Below, piece by piece: positions 1 through 6,315 of a stretch of DNA of 42,442 nt. The stretch is from Streptomyces spiralis (GTDB lineage: Bacteria > Actinomycetota > Actinomycetes > Streptomycetales > Streptomycetaceae), in NCBI RefSeq assembly GCF_014654675.1, contig NZ_BNBC01000065.1, positions 1 to 42,442 of the forward strand, written 5' to 3'. The stretch's first letter is position 1. Each line of letters starts with the position of its first letter. The notes below the pieces were generated by a model that did no database searches, was not told the origin of the DNA, and worked only from the letters and a program-made list of their open reading frames with translations. The position numbers and the translations under genes are program-made.

Positions 1-384
1 ACGATCTGGCTGCACCCCGACGACCTGCCGCTGTGGAAGATGACCCACCGCGACCGGGACCCCGACGAACACCTGACGGACGGCCAGGTGATCGAGGCGG
101 CCGGGGCCGACCTCACCGTCCTGCACACCCCCGGTCACGCGCCGGGCGCGGTCTGCCTCCACGACCCCGGGCTCGGCGTCGTCTTCACCGGCGACACCCT
201 CTTCCAGGGCGGGCCGGGCGCCACCGGCCGTTCCTACTCCGACTTCCCGACGATCATCGACTCCATCCGCGACCGCCTTCTCACCCTGCCGCCGGAGACG
301 AAGGTCCTCACCGGCCACGGCGACGCCACCACCATCGGCACGGAGGCCCCGCACCTTCAGGAGTGGATCGCCCGCGGTCACTGA
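1..384 (+). CDS. MBL-fold metallo-hydrolase, 3' part only
   Basis: The gene enters from the left edge, so its N-terminus and the usual HxHxDH metal motif are outside the window. What remains is 127 residues of a metallo-beta-lactamase fold hydrolase of the glyoxalase II-like type. Visible parts are the HTPGHAPG segment carrying a metal-binding His, the strand VVFTGDTLF with the bridging Asp, and a late GHGDATTIG segment with the last His. Proteins with this layout usually cleave thioesters such as S-lactoylglutathione or mycothiol analogues in the cytoplasm; the substrate cannot be read here. The stop TGA is at 382-384. The next gene starts about 120 bases downstream in the same direction, too far to prove an operon. 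Confidence 0.85.
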   Translation, partial: TIWLHPDDLPLWKMTHRDRDPDEHLTDGQVIEAAGADLTVLHTPGHAPGAVCLHDPGLGVVFTGDTLFQGGPGATGRSYSDFPTIIDSIRDRLLTLPPETKVLTGHGDATTIGTEAPHLQEWIARGH

Positions 385-502
385 TCGGCGCCGGCAGAGG
401 GACGTAGCCGACAGAAAGCCGACACAAAAGACGACAGAAGATGTCCGGCTTCCGCGCCACCCTCGACGAGGACACCGCGGGAAGACGCACAGGAGGCCGG
501 GC

Positions 503-1435
503 ATGTCACGTCCACGTCCACGTTCACGTTCACTGGAAGGCAAGGTCGCGCTGGTCGCGGGAGCGACACGCGGCGCCGGCCGCGGCATCGCCGTGGAGCT
601 CGGCGCGGCCGGCGCCACCGTGTACGTCACCGGACGCAGCACACGCGCCCAGCGCTCCGAGTACGACCGCCCCGAGACCGTCGAGGACACCGCCGAGCTG
701 GTGACCGAGGCCGGCGGCCACGGCATCGCCGTCCCCACCGACCATCTGGAGCCCGACCAGGTTCGCGCCCTCGTCGAGCGCATCGCACACGAACAGGACC
801 GCCTGGACGTCCTCGTCAACGACATCTGGGGCGGCGAGAAACTCTTCGAGTGGGACACCCCCGTGTGGGAGCACGACCTGGCCGCCGGCCTCAGGCTGCT
901 CCGCCTGGCCGTGGAGACACACGCCGTCACCAGCCACCACGCCCTGCCCCTGCTGCTGCGCCGGCCCGGCGGCCTGGTGGTGGAGATGACCGACGGCACC
1001 GCCGAGTACAACCGGAACACCTACCGCGTCAATCTCTTCTACGACCTCGCCAAGGCGTCCGTGCTGCGCATGGCCTTCGCCCTGGGCCACGAACTCGGCC
1101 CGCGCGGCGCCACCGCGGTCGCGCTCACCCCCGGCTGGCTGCGTTCGGAGATGATGCTCGACCACTTCGGGGTGCGGGAGGAGAACTGGCGGGACGCCCT
1201 GGAGCAGGTGCCTCATTTCGCCATCTCCGAGACTCCGCGCTACGTCGGCCGGGCCGTCGCCGCCCTCGCTGCCGACCCGGACGTGGCGCGCTGGAACGGG
1301 CAGTCGCTGTCCGGTGGCGGGCTCGCCCAGGTGTACGGCTTCACCGATGTGGACGGCAGCCGCCCCGACGCCTGGCGGTATCTGGTCGAGGTGCAGGACG
1401 CGGGCAAGCCGGCGGATGCGACCGGTTACCGGTGA
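503..1435 (+). CDS. SDR family oxidoreductase (310 aa)
   Basis: A short-chain dehydrogenase/reductase, a Rossmann-fold enzyme using NAD(P)H. The cofactor loop GATRGAG is at residues 20-26, and the catalytic Tyr and Lys are Y180 and K184 in YDLAK. The usual catalytic Ser is not evident; the corresponding strand reads VVEMTDGT, so a Thr may replace it. At 310 residues it is longer than classical SDRs, with extra sequence at both ends. The ATG follows a clear AGGAGG about six bases upstream. Codons 2-11 are made of a hexanucleotide repeat that encodes an Arg/Pro/Ser-rich leader. The substrate is unknown. It resembles streptomycete proteins annotated simply as SDR family. Confidence 0.88.
   Translation: MSRPRPRSRSLEGKVALVAGATRGAGRGIAVELGAAGATVYVTGRSTRAQRSEYDRPETVEDTAELVTEAGGHGIAVPTDHLEPDQVRALVERIAHEQDRLDVLVNDIWGGEKLFEWDTPVWEHDLAAGLRLLRLAVETHAVTSHHALPLLLRRPGGLVVEMTDGTAEYNRNTYRVNLFYDLAKASVLRMAFALGHELGPRGATAVALTPGWLRSEMMLDHFGVREENWRDALEQVPHFAISETPRYVGRAVAALAADPDVARWNGQSLSGGGLAQVYGFTDVDGSRPDAWRYLVEVQDAGKPADATGYR
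507..533 (+). repeat. hexanucleotide repeat in SDR start
   Basis: Four and a half copies of CACGTY (CACGTC twice, CACGTT twice, then CAC) sit directly after the ATG of the SDR gene. The period of six keeps the frame, so gain or loss of units would only change the length of an Arg-Pro/Arg-Ser leader. Confidence 0.7.
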
Positions 1436-1448
1436 GGAGACTCGGGCG

Positions 1449-1538
1449 GCCGGTACGGACGGCAGCGGCATGCACGCGGCCGGCACGGACAGCAGCGGCG
1501 CTCACGCAACCGGTACGGACGGCAGCGGCGCACGCGCC
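1449..1538. repeat. three tandem 30-bp repeats
   Basis: Three adjacent 30-bp units begin at 1449, 1479 and 1509. Each starts with a 21-bp core close to RCCGGYACGGACRGCAGCGG plus C, followed by a more variable 9-bp tail. They lie just after the first SDR gene and run into the 3' end of the opposing 178-aa gene, whose stop codon (1502-1504) is inside the second unit. No inverted structure or open gene explains them. They look like a minisatellite that may have spread into the 3' coding end. Confidence 0.8.
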
Positions 1539-2038
1539 CCGTGGCCCGGCGGCAGCTCCAGGTCCGAGCGCACGGCGGCGTAGTAGCCCTCGCGCGCGGC
1601 GCGCTGCTGTGCCAGGAGCGTCTGCCAGGCCTCCGGCTCCCGCCGCCCCTCGCGCACGAACCGCTCCATCTCCAGCACCACGGCCACCCACACCCGGGCC
1701 TTCTCCACCGCCTCCTTGCTGCCCAGCATGATCAGCGTCTCGCCCGAGGGCTCCCGGGCGACGGCCGCCTCCGCCAGCAACGGCTGGGCCTCCGCCATCG
1801 GCAGGGGGTGCGGATGCGGGTCGGCGCCCAGATGGGAGGCCACCCGGTAGGTCAGCGCGACCGTCTTCTTCAGCGAGCGCGCGTAGTCGGAGTACACCGA
1901 GAGCCGCCGCTCCTCCCAACGTGCCGTCCGCTCCCGGAGGAACCGCGCCCGGTCGCTGCGCACGACCGCCGCATACGAACCCAGCGCGCCGATCACGACG
2001 CCGATGAGGGCGGGGAGTTGCTGTATGAACGCGGACAT
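1502..2038 (-). CDS. small membrane-anchored hypothetical protein (178 aa)
   Basis: I do not recognise a named family. The N-terminus has one hydrophobic helix at roughly residues 9-25 (ALIGVVIGALGSYAAVV), followed by a charged, Arg/Glu-rich, mostly helical domain. This suggests a protein anchored in the cytoplasmic membrane with a soluble helical part, a layout common in small streptomycete proteins of unknown function. The last dozen residues (Pro/Ala-rich) are encoded by the 30-bp repeat array, so the C-terminus may be a recent extension. It is divergent from the SDR at 2088 across only 49 bases. There is no Shine-Dalgarno; TACCGT seven bases before the ATG could be a -10 box for a leaderless transcript. 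Confidence 0.72.
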   Translation of the reverse strand: MSAFIQQLPALIGVVIGALGSYAAVVRSDRARFLRERTARWEERRLSVYSDYARSLKKTVALTYRVASHLGADPHPHPLPMAEAQPLLAEAAVAREPSGETLIMLGSKEAVEKARVWVAVVLEMERFVREGRREPEAWQTLLAQQRAAREGYYAAVRSDLELPPGHGARAPLPSVPVA

Positions 2039-2075
2039 GACCGTACGGTATCTGCCCAAACGATCGCCGCGACGG

Positions 2076-2081
2076 TAGGTT
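2076..2081 (+). promoter_or_regulatory. probable leaderless -10 box of second SDR
   Basis: TAGGTT ends six bases before the ATG at 2088 and no Shine-Dalgarno is present. That places the transcription start at or next to the start codon. No good -35 is visible. Confidence 0.4.
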
Positions 2082-2087
2082 CTGCCC

Positions 2088-2876
2088 ATGACGGACACGA
2101 GGCGGTTCGAGGGACACGGAGTGCTCGTCACCGGCGCGGCCCGCGGCATCGGCGCGGCCATCGCCAGGCGACTGGCCGAGGAGGGGGCGCGGGTCCTGGT
2201 CACCGACGCCGACGCGACCGTGGCGGAGAAGACCGCGGCGATCCTGCGCGAGGGCGGACTGGCGACCTGGGCGTACCGCTGCGACGTGGCCGACGGGGAC
2301 TCCGTGGAGGCGGCCGTCGCGCACGCGGTCGACGCGTTCGGCAGGCTCGACGTGCTCGTCAACAGCGCGGCCCACTGCACTCCCGACACCCCGCTCTTCG
2401 AGGACGGCACGGACGAGGACTGGGCGCGCGACCTCGACGTCACCCTCACCGGCGCCCACCGCTGCTGCCGCGCCGCCCTGCCCCACCTGGTGGCGTCCGG
2501 CCGGGGTGCGATCGTCAGCATCGGCTCCGTCAACGGCACCCAGGACTTCGGCAACCACGCCTACAGCGCCGCGAAGGCGGGCCTGGTCTCCCTCACCCGC
2601 ACCCTCGCCGGGCACGCCGCCGCCCGGGGCGTCCGCGTCAACCTCGTGATGCCGGGCACGGTCCGCACCTCGGCGTGGGAGGGACGGGACGCCGAACTCG
2701 ACCGGATCCGCGGGCTGTACCCCCTGGGGCGCATCGGAGAGCCGGACGACATCGCCGCCGCCGTCGCCTTCCTCGCCTCACGCGACGCGGCCTGGATCAC
2801 CGGCACCACCCTCACCGTCGACGGCGGCCTCACAGCCGTCAACACCGGCTTCCGGACCGCCCTTCGCCCCTCCTGA
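2088..2876 (+). CDS. SDR family NAD(P)-dependent oxidoreductase (262 aa)
   Basis: A classical short-chain dehydrogenase of typical length. TGAARGIG at residues 15-22 binds the dinucleotide, and an Asp-Ala-Asp after strand 2 fits NAD(H) preference. The catalytic set is S147, Y159 and K163 (AYSAAK). The C-terminal PGTVRTSAW and VDGGLT segments match the FabG-like/glucose dehydrogenase-like subgroup. One unusual point is NSAAH in place of the more common NNAG motif after strand 4. The start has no Shine-Dalgarno but follows a -10-like TAGGTT, suggesting a leaderless message. The substrate is unknown; FabG activity itself is unlikely since no fatty acid genes are nearby. Confidence 0.9.
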   Translation: MTDTRRFEGHGVLVTGAARGIGAAIARRLAEEGARVLVTDADATVAEKTAAILREGGLATWAYRCDVADGDSVEAAVAHAVDAFGRLDVLVNSAAHCTPDTPLFEDGTDEDWARDLDVTLTGAHRCCRAALPHLVASGRGAIVSIGSVNGTQDFGNHAYSAAKAGLVSLTRTLAGHAAARGVRVNLVMPGTVRTSAWEGRDAELDRIRGLYPLGRIGEPDDIAAAVAFLASRDAAWITGTTLTVDGGLTAVNTGFRTALRPS

Positions 2877-2965
2877 CAGCGACCCCCTGACGCCATGGCC
2901 GCGCGGGCATCCGGCCGGCGGCGCCGGGTGCCGAAGGTCACTGTTTCGTTTCGGCATGAAGCGGC

Positions 2966-2995
2966 TTACAACCGATCTCGCCCCATAGCTATCTA
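2966..2995 (+). promoter_or_regulatory. promoter of L,D-transpeptidase gene
   Basis: TTACAA (2966-2971), an 18-base spacer and TATCTA (2990-2995) form a housekeeping-type promoter in an otherwise GC-rich gap. The predicted start near 3002 lies inside a 7-bp inverted repeat, GTGTCCG (2997-3003) and CGGACAC (3010-3016), which could be an operator. Confidence 0.5.
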
Positions 2996-3048
2996 TGTGT
3001 CCGAGAGCGCGGACACGCGAACGCACCACGGGGGAGAGAAGGACCACG

Positions 3049-3744
3049 ATGAGGAACATCGGCAGGCGGGGAGCCGTCGTACTCGGCGTCACGGGGATGG
3101 TCGCGCCGCTCACGCTCGCGCTCGGCGCAGCACCGGCACAGGCGGCGAGCTGTACGACGAAGACCGGGCCGTACCAGAAGCAGGTGGAGAAGTTCCTCGG
3201 CCGGCCCGTCGACGGCCGGCAGTCGGCCGCCGACTGCACGGCCATACGCGCCTTCCAGACCAAGCACGGCATCACCCCGAACATCGGGTACGCGGGTCCG
3301 GTCACCTGGGGCGTGATGGATCTCATGAACAAGCAGAAGGCCGTGGGGAAAAAGCCCAACAAGGACGGCAAGTGCCCGACGAACAAGGGCCGCATCGCCT
3401 GCGTCAACCTCACCCTGCAGCTGAGCTGGATCCAGGACGGCGGCAAGCTCGTGTACGGGCCCGTGCCGGTGCGCACCGGCCGCAACGGCTACGAGACCCG
3501 CACGGGTCTGAAGAAGATCTACTGGCGTGACATCGACCACGTTTCGAGCCTCTACAACGTGCCGATGCCCTACAGCCAGTTCTTCGACGGCGGCCAGGCG
3601 TTCCACTCGGTGGGCCTCAGCATGTGGAACCCGCCCGGCTCCCATGGCTGTGTGAACATGACCACGAAGGACGCCAAGAAGTACTGGTCGCTGCTGAAGA
3701 AGGGCGACGACGTCATGGTGTACGGCCGCAAGCCCGGAACCTGA
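3049..3744 (+). CDS. exported L,D-transpeptidase with peptidoglycan-binding domain (231 aa)
   Basis: An exported cell-wall cross-linking enzyme. L,D-transpeptidases (YkuD fold) join or trim peptidoglycan stems at the diaminopimelate residue. Residues 1-32 form a signal peptide with an AQA cleavage site. Residues about 40-90 form a PG_binding_1-like domain (AIRAFQTKHGI). The C-terminal YkuD domain carries the signature His, then SHGCVNM with H199 and catalytic C201. ATG 3049 is chosen because a purine-rich GGGGAGAGAAGG site lies just upstream and the signal peptide starts there; an upstream in-frame ATG would add 18 charged residues. The gene is monocistronic with its own promoter. Family membership is clear; whether it makes 3-3 links or attaches proteins is not known. 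Confidence 0.9.
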   Translation: MRNIGRRGAVVLGVTGMVAPLTLALGAAPAQAASCTTKTGPYQKQVEKFLGRPVDGRQSAADCTAIRAFQTKHGITPNIGYAGPVTWGVMDLMNKQKAVGKKPNKDGKCPTNKGRIACVNLTLQLSWIQDGGKLVYGPVPVRTGRNGYETRTGLKKIYWRDIDHVSSLYNVPMPYSQFFDGGQAFHSVGLSMWNPPGSHGCVNMTTKDAKKYWSLLKKGDDVMVYGRKPGT

Positions 3745-3846
3745 GGTCCGGGGCGGCGGGTTGCGCCGGTTTCACGTGATGAGCGACACGGTCCGGAATG
3801 TCCGTATGGCGTGCACTTACTCACAGCGCCTTCACGTCGAGCGGCA

Positions 3847-3852
3847 TATGCT
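3847..3852 (+). promoter_or_regulatory. probable leaderless -10 box of 57-aa gene
   Basis: TATGCT ends seven bases before the ATG at 3860, with no Shine-Dalgarno. The paralogous gene at 41131 has TAGGCT in the same position. Confidence 0.4.
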
Positions 3853-3859
3853 TCACAGC

Positions 3860-4033
3860 ATGTCCACCACTGTTGAAGCCGCCTCCGAGCGATCGGCCGC
3901 GGAGGTCAACGAGGAGATCCGGGCCCTGTGGCGCCGGTCGGGCGGGACACTCACCACCGAGCAGCGCGAGCTGTACCAGCGCCTCGTCATGGAGTGGGCC
4001 GCGGCCGCTCCGCACGCGGACAGGGCCGCCTGA
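3860..4033 (+). CDS. small conserved hypothetical protein (57 aa)
   Basis: A short, charged, probably helical soluble protein with no recognisable catalytic motif. Its core, from RSAAEVNEEIRAL to RLVMEWAAA, matches the 59-aa product encoded at 41131-41310. I count about 25 identities over 39 residues, including VNE, IRAL, GG and RLV-EW. This paralogy is the best evidence that both are real genes. The pattern of conserved Leu/Trp/Tyr suggests two or three amphipathic helices. ATG 3860 is chosen from that alignment and the -10-like TATGCT seven bases upstream; an in-frame ATG 12 bases earlier is possible. A hairpin terminator follows. Function unknown. Confidence 0.65.
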   Translation: MSTTVEAASERSAAEVNEEIRALWRRSGGTLTTEQRELYQRLVMEWAAAAPHADRAA

Positions 4034-4043
4034 CCGGCCTCGT

Positions 4044-4078
4044 GGGGCACCCCCGTCGAACGCGGAAAAGGGTGCCCC
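4044..4078 (+). terminator. hairpin terminator after 57-aa gene
   Basis: A perfect 9-bp stem, GGGGCACCC (4044-4052) with GGGTGCCCC (4070-4078), and a 17-base loop lie 10 bases after the stop codon. There is no U-tract, as is usual in streptomycetes. Confidence 0.6.
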
Positions 4079-4083
4079 GACCT

Positions 4084-4123
4084 CAGCGCACCGACCTCTG
4101 TGACCCAGCGCACCGACCTCTGT
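4084..4123. repeat. two direct 18-bp repeats
   Basis: CAGCGCACCGACCTCTGT occurs exactly at 4084-4101 and 4106-4123, a 22-bp period, between two converging genes. No function is evident. Confidence 0.7.
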
Positions 4124-4175
4124 TCGCACGGACCGCAGCCGGTCCGTTCCGGCGCCGCCTCCGGCATCGTCCCCG

Positions 4176-5594
4176 TCAGCCCCACGTGGCCGAGTAGTAC
4201 CGCTGGTACGCCTTCCTGTCCTGCTCCGAGCGGATCCACCGGGTCGCCACCAGCGCGATCAGGCTGCCGGCGATGACCAGCAGCCCCGGGCCGACGTTCC
4301 TTGGGTCGGTGAGCCGGGTGAGCAGCGTCACCCCGGTCGTCGCGCCCGTCACCGGCGCCGACGCCCCGGGGGATACGGCGCCGGGCGCGATGGCGCTGTG
4401 GGTGGCCGGGGCGGACGGGGTGGACGGGGCGCCGGAGGAAGCGGCGCCCTGGCCGGCACCCTGCTGCGGCGCCGACACGATCAGTTTCACACCCAGCGCC
4501 GTCAGCGCCTTGGTCACCGGCTGGAAGAACGTCGTACCGCCCGTCGTGCAGTCGCCGCTGCCCCCCGAGGTCACCCCCAGAGCGATCCCCTCCGAGAACA
4601 GCGGGCCACCGCTGTCGCCGGGCTCGGCGCACACCGTGGTCTGGATCAGGCCGGTGACGGTGCCCTCCGGATAGTTCACCGTCGCGTTCAGCCCCGTCAC
4701 CTCACCGTCGTGCAGCCCGCTGGTACTGCCGCTGCGGAACACCCGCTGCCCCACGGCCGGATCACCCGCGCCCGTGATCCGCACCCCGTTGCCCCCGCCG
4801 ATCGCCACCACGTCCGCGCCCGGCCCGGCACGGCCGGAGTCGTACTTCACCAGCGAGAAGTCGCTGCCGGGGAAGCTGTCGCCGACCGTCGTGCCCAGCT
4901 GCCGGCTGCCCTGGCCGTCCGCGAACCAGATGGAGCCGGTGGGGCCGCAGTGACCGGCGGTGAGGATGAAGTCGCCGCGCCCGTCGGTCACATTGAAGCC
5001 GGCCGAGCAGCGCCCGCCGGTCGACAGAATGGGCTGCGCCCCGTTGAGGCGGGTGGTGAACCGGCCCCTGGCGCGCTGCATGTGCACGAACGAGCCGATG
5101 CCGTCGGCGACTTGGGACATTCGCGCCCAGTCGCCGGTGGAGACGGTGCTGTCCGCCTCGACCGTCACCCGGTTGGTCCGGTAGTCCGTCACCCACGCCG
5201 TGCCGGGCACCCGGGGCGCCGCGCGCAGGGCCGCCGTGGCCGACCTCAACTCGTCCATGCTGTGCCGCACGACCCTCGCCTCGGCCCCGGCCCGCCGGAC
5301 CTCGGCCGCGGCACCGGTGTCCGTGACGGCCACGACCGGGCGGCCGTCGGCGCCGATCCAACTGCCCGCCGTGCGCGCCGTACCCAGCCGGGCCACCAGA
5401 TCGGCGCCCGTCGAGGCGGCCGTGGCGGCACCTGTGGCGGCGGCTGACCGTACGGAGCCGGGCGCGGCACCGGCGGTGGCGGGGGCCTCGTCCGCCATCG
5501 CGGCCTGCGCGACCATCGCTCCTCCGAGGAGGAGTCCCGCCACGGCCGTCAGCCGTGTCACCCGCCTCACGACCCGTCGTCGTGCGTGCCTCAT
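4176..5594 (-). CDS. S1 family serine protease with C-terminal membrane anchor (472 aa)
   Basis: A secreted chymotrypsin-fold protease of the streptogrisin/alpha-lytic type. The Arg-rich N-terminus and hydrophobic stretch to about residue 34 form a signal peptide. Residues about 60-190 look like a propeptide. The catalytic triad is H215 (TAGHC), D245 (SDFSLV) and S328 (GDSGGP), and cysteines near the active site fit the usual disulfides. Unusually, an Ala/Ser/Pro linker follows the protease domain and leads to a membrane helix (about 434-453) and a short basic tail with RWIRSEQDRK. This suggests the enzyme stays on the outer face of the membrane. ATG 5594 follows GGGAG; the open frame continues upstream but without a signal peptide at its start. 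Confidence 0.9.
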   Translation of the reverse strand: MRHARRRVVRRVTRLTAVAGLLLGGAMVAQAAMADEAPATAGAAPGSVRSAAATGAATAASTGADLVARLGTARTAGSWIGADGRPVVAVTDTGAAAEVRRAGAEARVVRHSMDELRSATAALRAAPRVPGTAWVTDYRTNRVTVEADSTVSTGDWARMSQVADGIGSFVHMQRARGRFTTRLNGAQPILSTGGRCSAGFNVTDGRGDFILTAGHCGPTGSIWFADGQGSRQLGTTVGDSFPGSDFSLVKYDSGRAGPGADVVAIGGGNGVRITGAGDPAVGQRVFRSGSTSGLHDGEVTGLNATVNYPEGTVTGLIQTTVCAEPGDSGGPLFSEGIALGVTSGGSGDCTTGGTTFFQPVTKALTALGVKLIVSAPQQGAGQGAASSGAPSTPSAPATHSAIAPGAVSPGASAPVTGATTGVTLLTRLTDPRNVGPGLLVIAGSLIALVATRWIRSEQDRKAYQRYYSATWG

Positions 5595-5773
5595 GCGTGG
5601 CTCCCGAACACCGAACACTCCCAACACAGCGCGGCGCACCGGTCCTTGGGCGCCCTCCCTCCATACGTGTCGCGGCCGGCCGGCGTTCAGCCCCGGAGGA
5701 GTCCCTGCCGTCGTGCGCCCGCGTCGTTCCAGGCGGCGGGCGAGGCCGCCTGTGCCGGGCGGACGAAGCCGCC

Positions 5774-5779
5774 TATCTT
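5774..5779 (+). promoter_or_regulatory. probable leaderless -10 box of PPOX gene
   Basis: TATCTT ends six bases before the ATG at 5786, and no Shine-Dalgarno is present. TGTGCC, 17 bases upstream, is at best a weak -35. Confidence 0.4.
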
Positions 5780-5785
5780 GGGCGC

Positions 5786-6211
5786 ATGAACAGGATCCCG
5801 AACGACCCGACCGGTGAGCCGGATCCCCTCGGTGCCCAACTGGCACGGCTCGCGGCCGGCAAGTACCTGCTGCTCACCAGCTACCGGAAGAACGGCACCC
5901 CGGTCGCCACCCCGGTGTGGGTGGTGCGGGACGGCGACGCGCTCGGCGCGTGGACGGCGGCCGACTCCTGGAAGGTCAGGCGGATCCGCAACCGCGCCGA
6001 CGTCCTCGTGGGCCCCTGCGACCTGCGCGGCCACCCGACGGGCGATCAGCTCCCGGCGACCGCCGAGATCTGCGACCCGGCCACCACCGCCCGCTACCGG
6101 GGCCTGATCGCCCGCAAGTACGGCCTCGTCGGCCGCCTCACCCTGCTCGGCAGCCGGCTGCGGCGGGGCGAGCGGGGGACCGTCGGGATCCGGGTGACCC
6201 TCACGCGCTGA
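5786..6211 (+). CDS. PPOX class F420- or FMN-dependent oxidoreductase (141 aa)
   Basis: A small split-barrel protein of the pyridoxamine 5'-phosphate oxidase-like superfamily. The pattern GKYLLLTSYRKNGTPVATPVW, followed by a short turn and AADSWKVRRIRNR, is typical of streptomycete proteins called PPOX class F420-dependent oxidoreductase. These act as dimers in the cytoplasm, binding F420 or flavin at the interface. The C-terminal half (TTARYRGLIARKYGL) is also shared with this group. Length is normal. It lies divergent to the protease gene and convergent with the large hydrolase, so it is monocistronic. Neither cofactor nor substrate can be settled from sequence alone. Confidence 0.82.
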   Translation: MNRIPNDPTGEPDPLGAQLARLAAGKYLLLTSYRKNGTPVATPVWVVRDGDALGAWTAADSWKVRRIRNRADVLVGPCDLRGHPTGDQLPATAEICDPATTARYRGLIARKYGLVGRLTLLGSRLRRGERGTVGIRVTLTR

Positions 6212-6231
6212 CCGGCGCGCGAGGGCCACCC

Positions 6232-6252
6232 GGGACGGCACGGCCCCGTCCC
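6232..6252. terminator. hairpin between convergent genes
   Basis: GGGACGG (6232-6238) and CCGTCCC (6246-6252) form a 7-bp stem with a 7-base loop between the ends of the PPOX gene and the large hydrolase gene. Confidence 0.45.
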
Positions 6253-6315
6253 TGCGGGAGGCCCCGCCCTGGCAAGAGGCCATGGTCCGACGGGAGTCGC
6301 CCGACGGGACAGGCC

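Noticed and set aside
1449..1538. Tandem repeats as a CRISPR array
   Set aside because: Units are adjacent without unique spacers and no cas genes are present.
1314..1583. A plus-strand open frame containing a decapeptide repeat (AGTDGSG-type)
   Set aside because: It overlaps the end of the SDR gene in another frame, has no start signal, and the repeat is explained by the 30-bp array.
2941..3048. A c-di-AMP riboswitch upstream of the L,D-transpeptidase, as known for some cell-wall hydrolase genes
   Set aside because: Only one 7-bp hairpin is present and the predicted transcript starts inside it; the conserved riboswitch motifs are not found.
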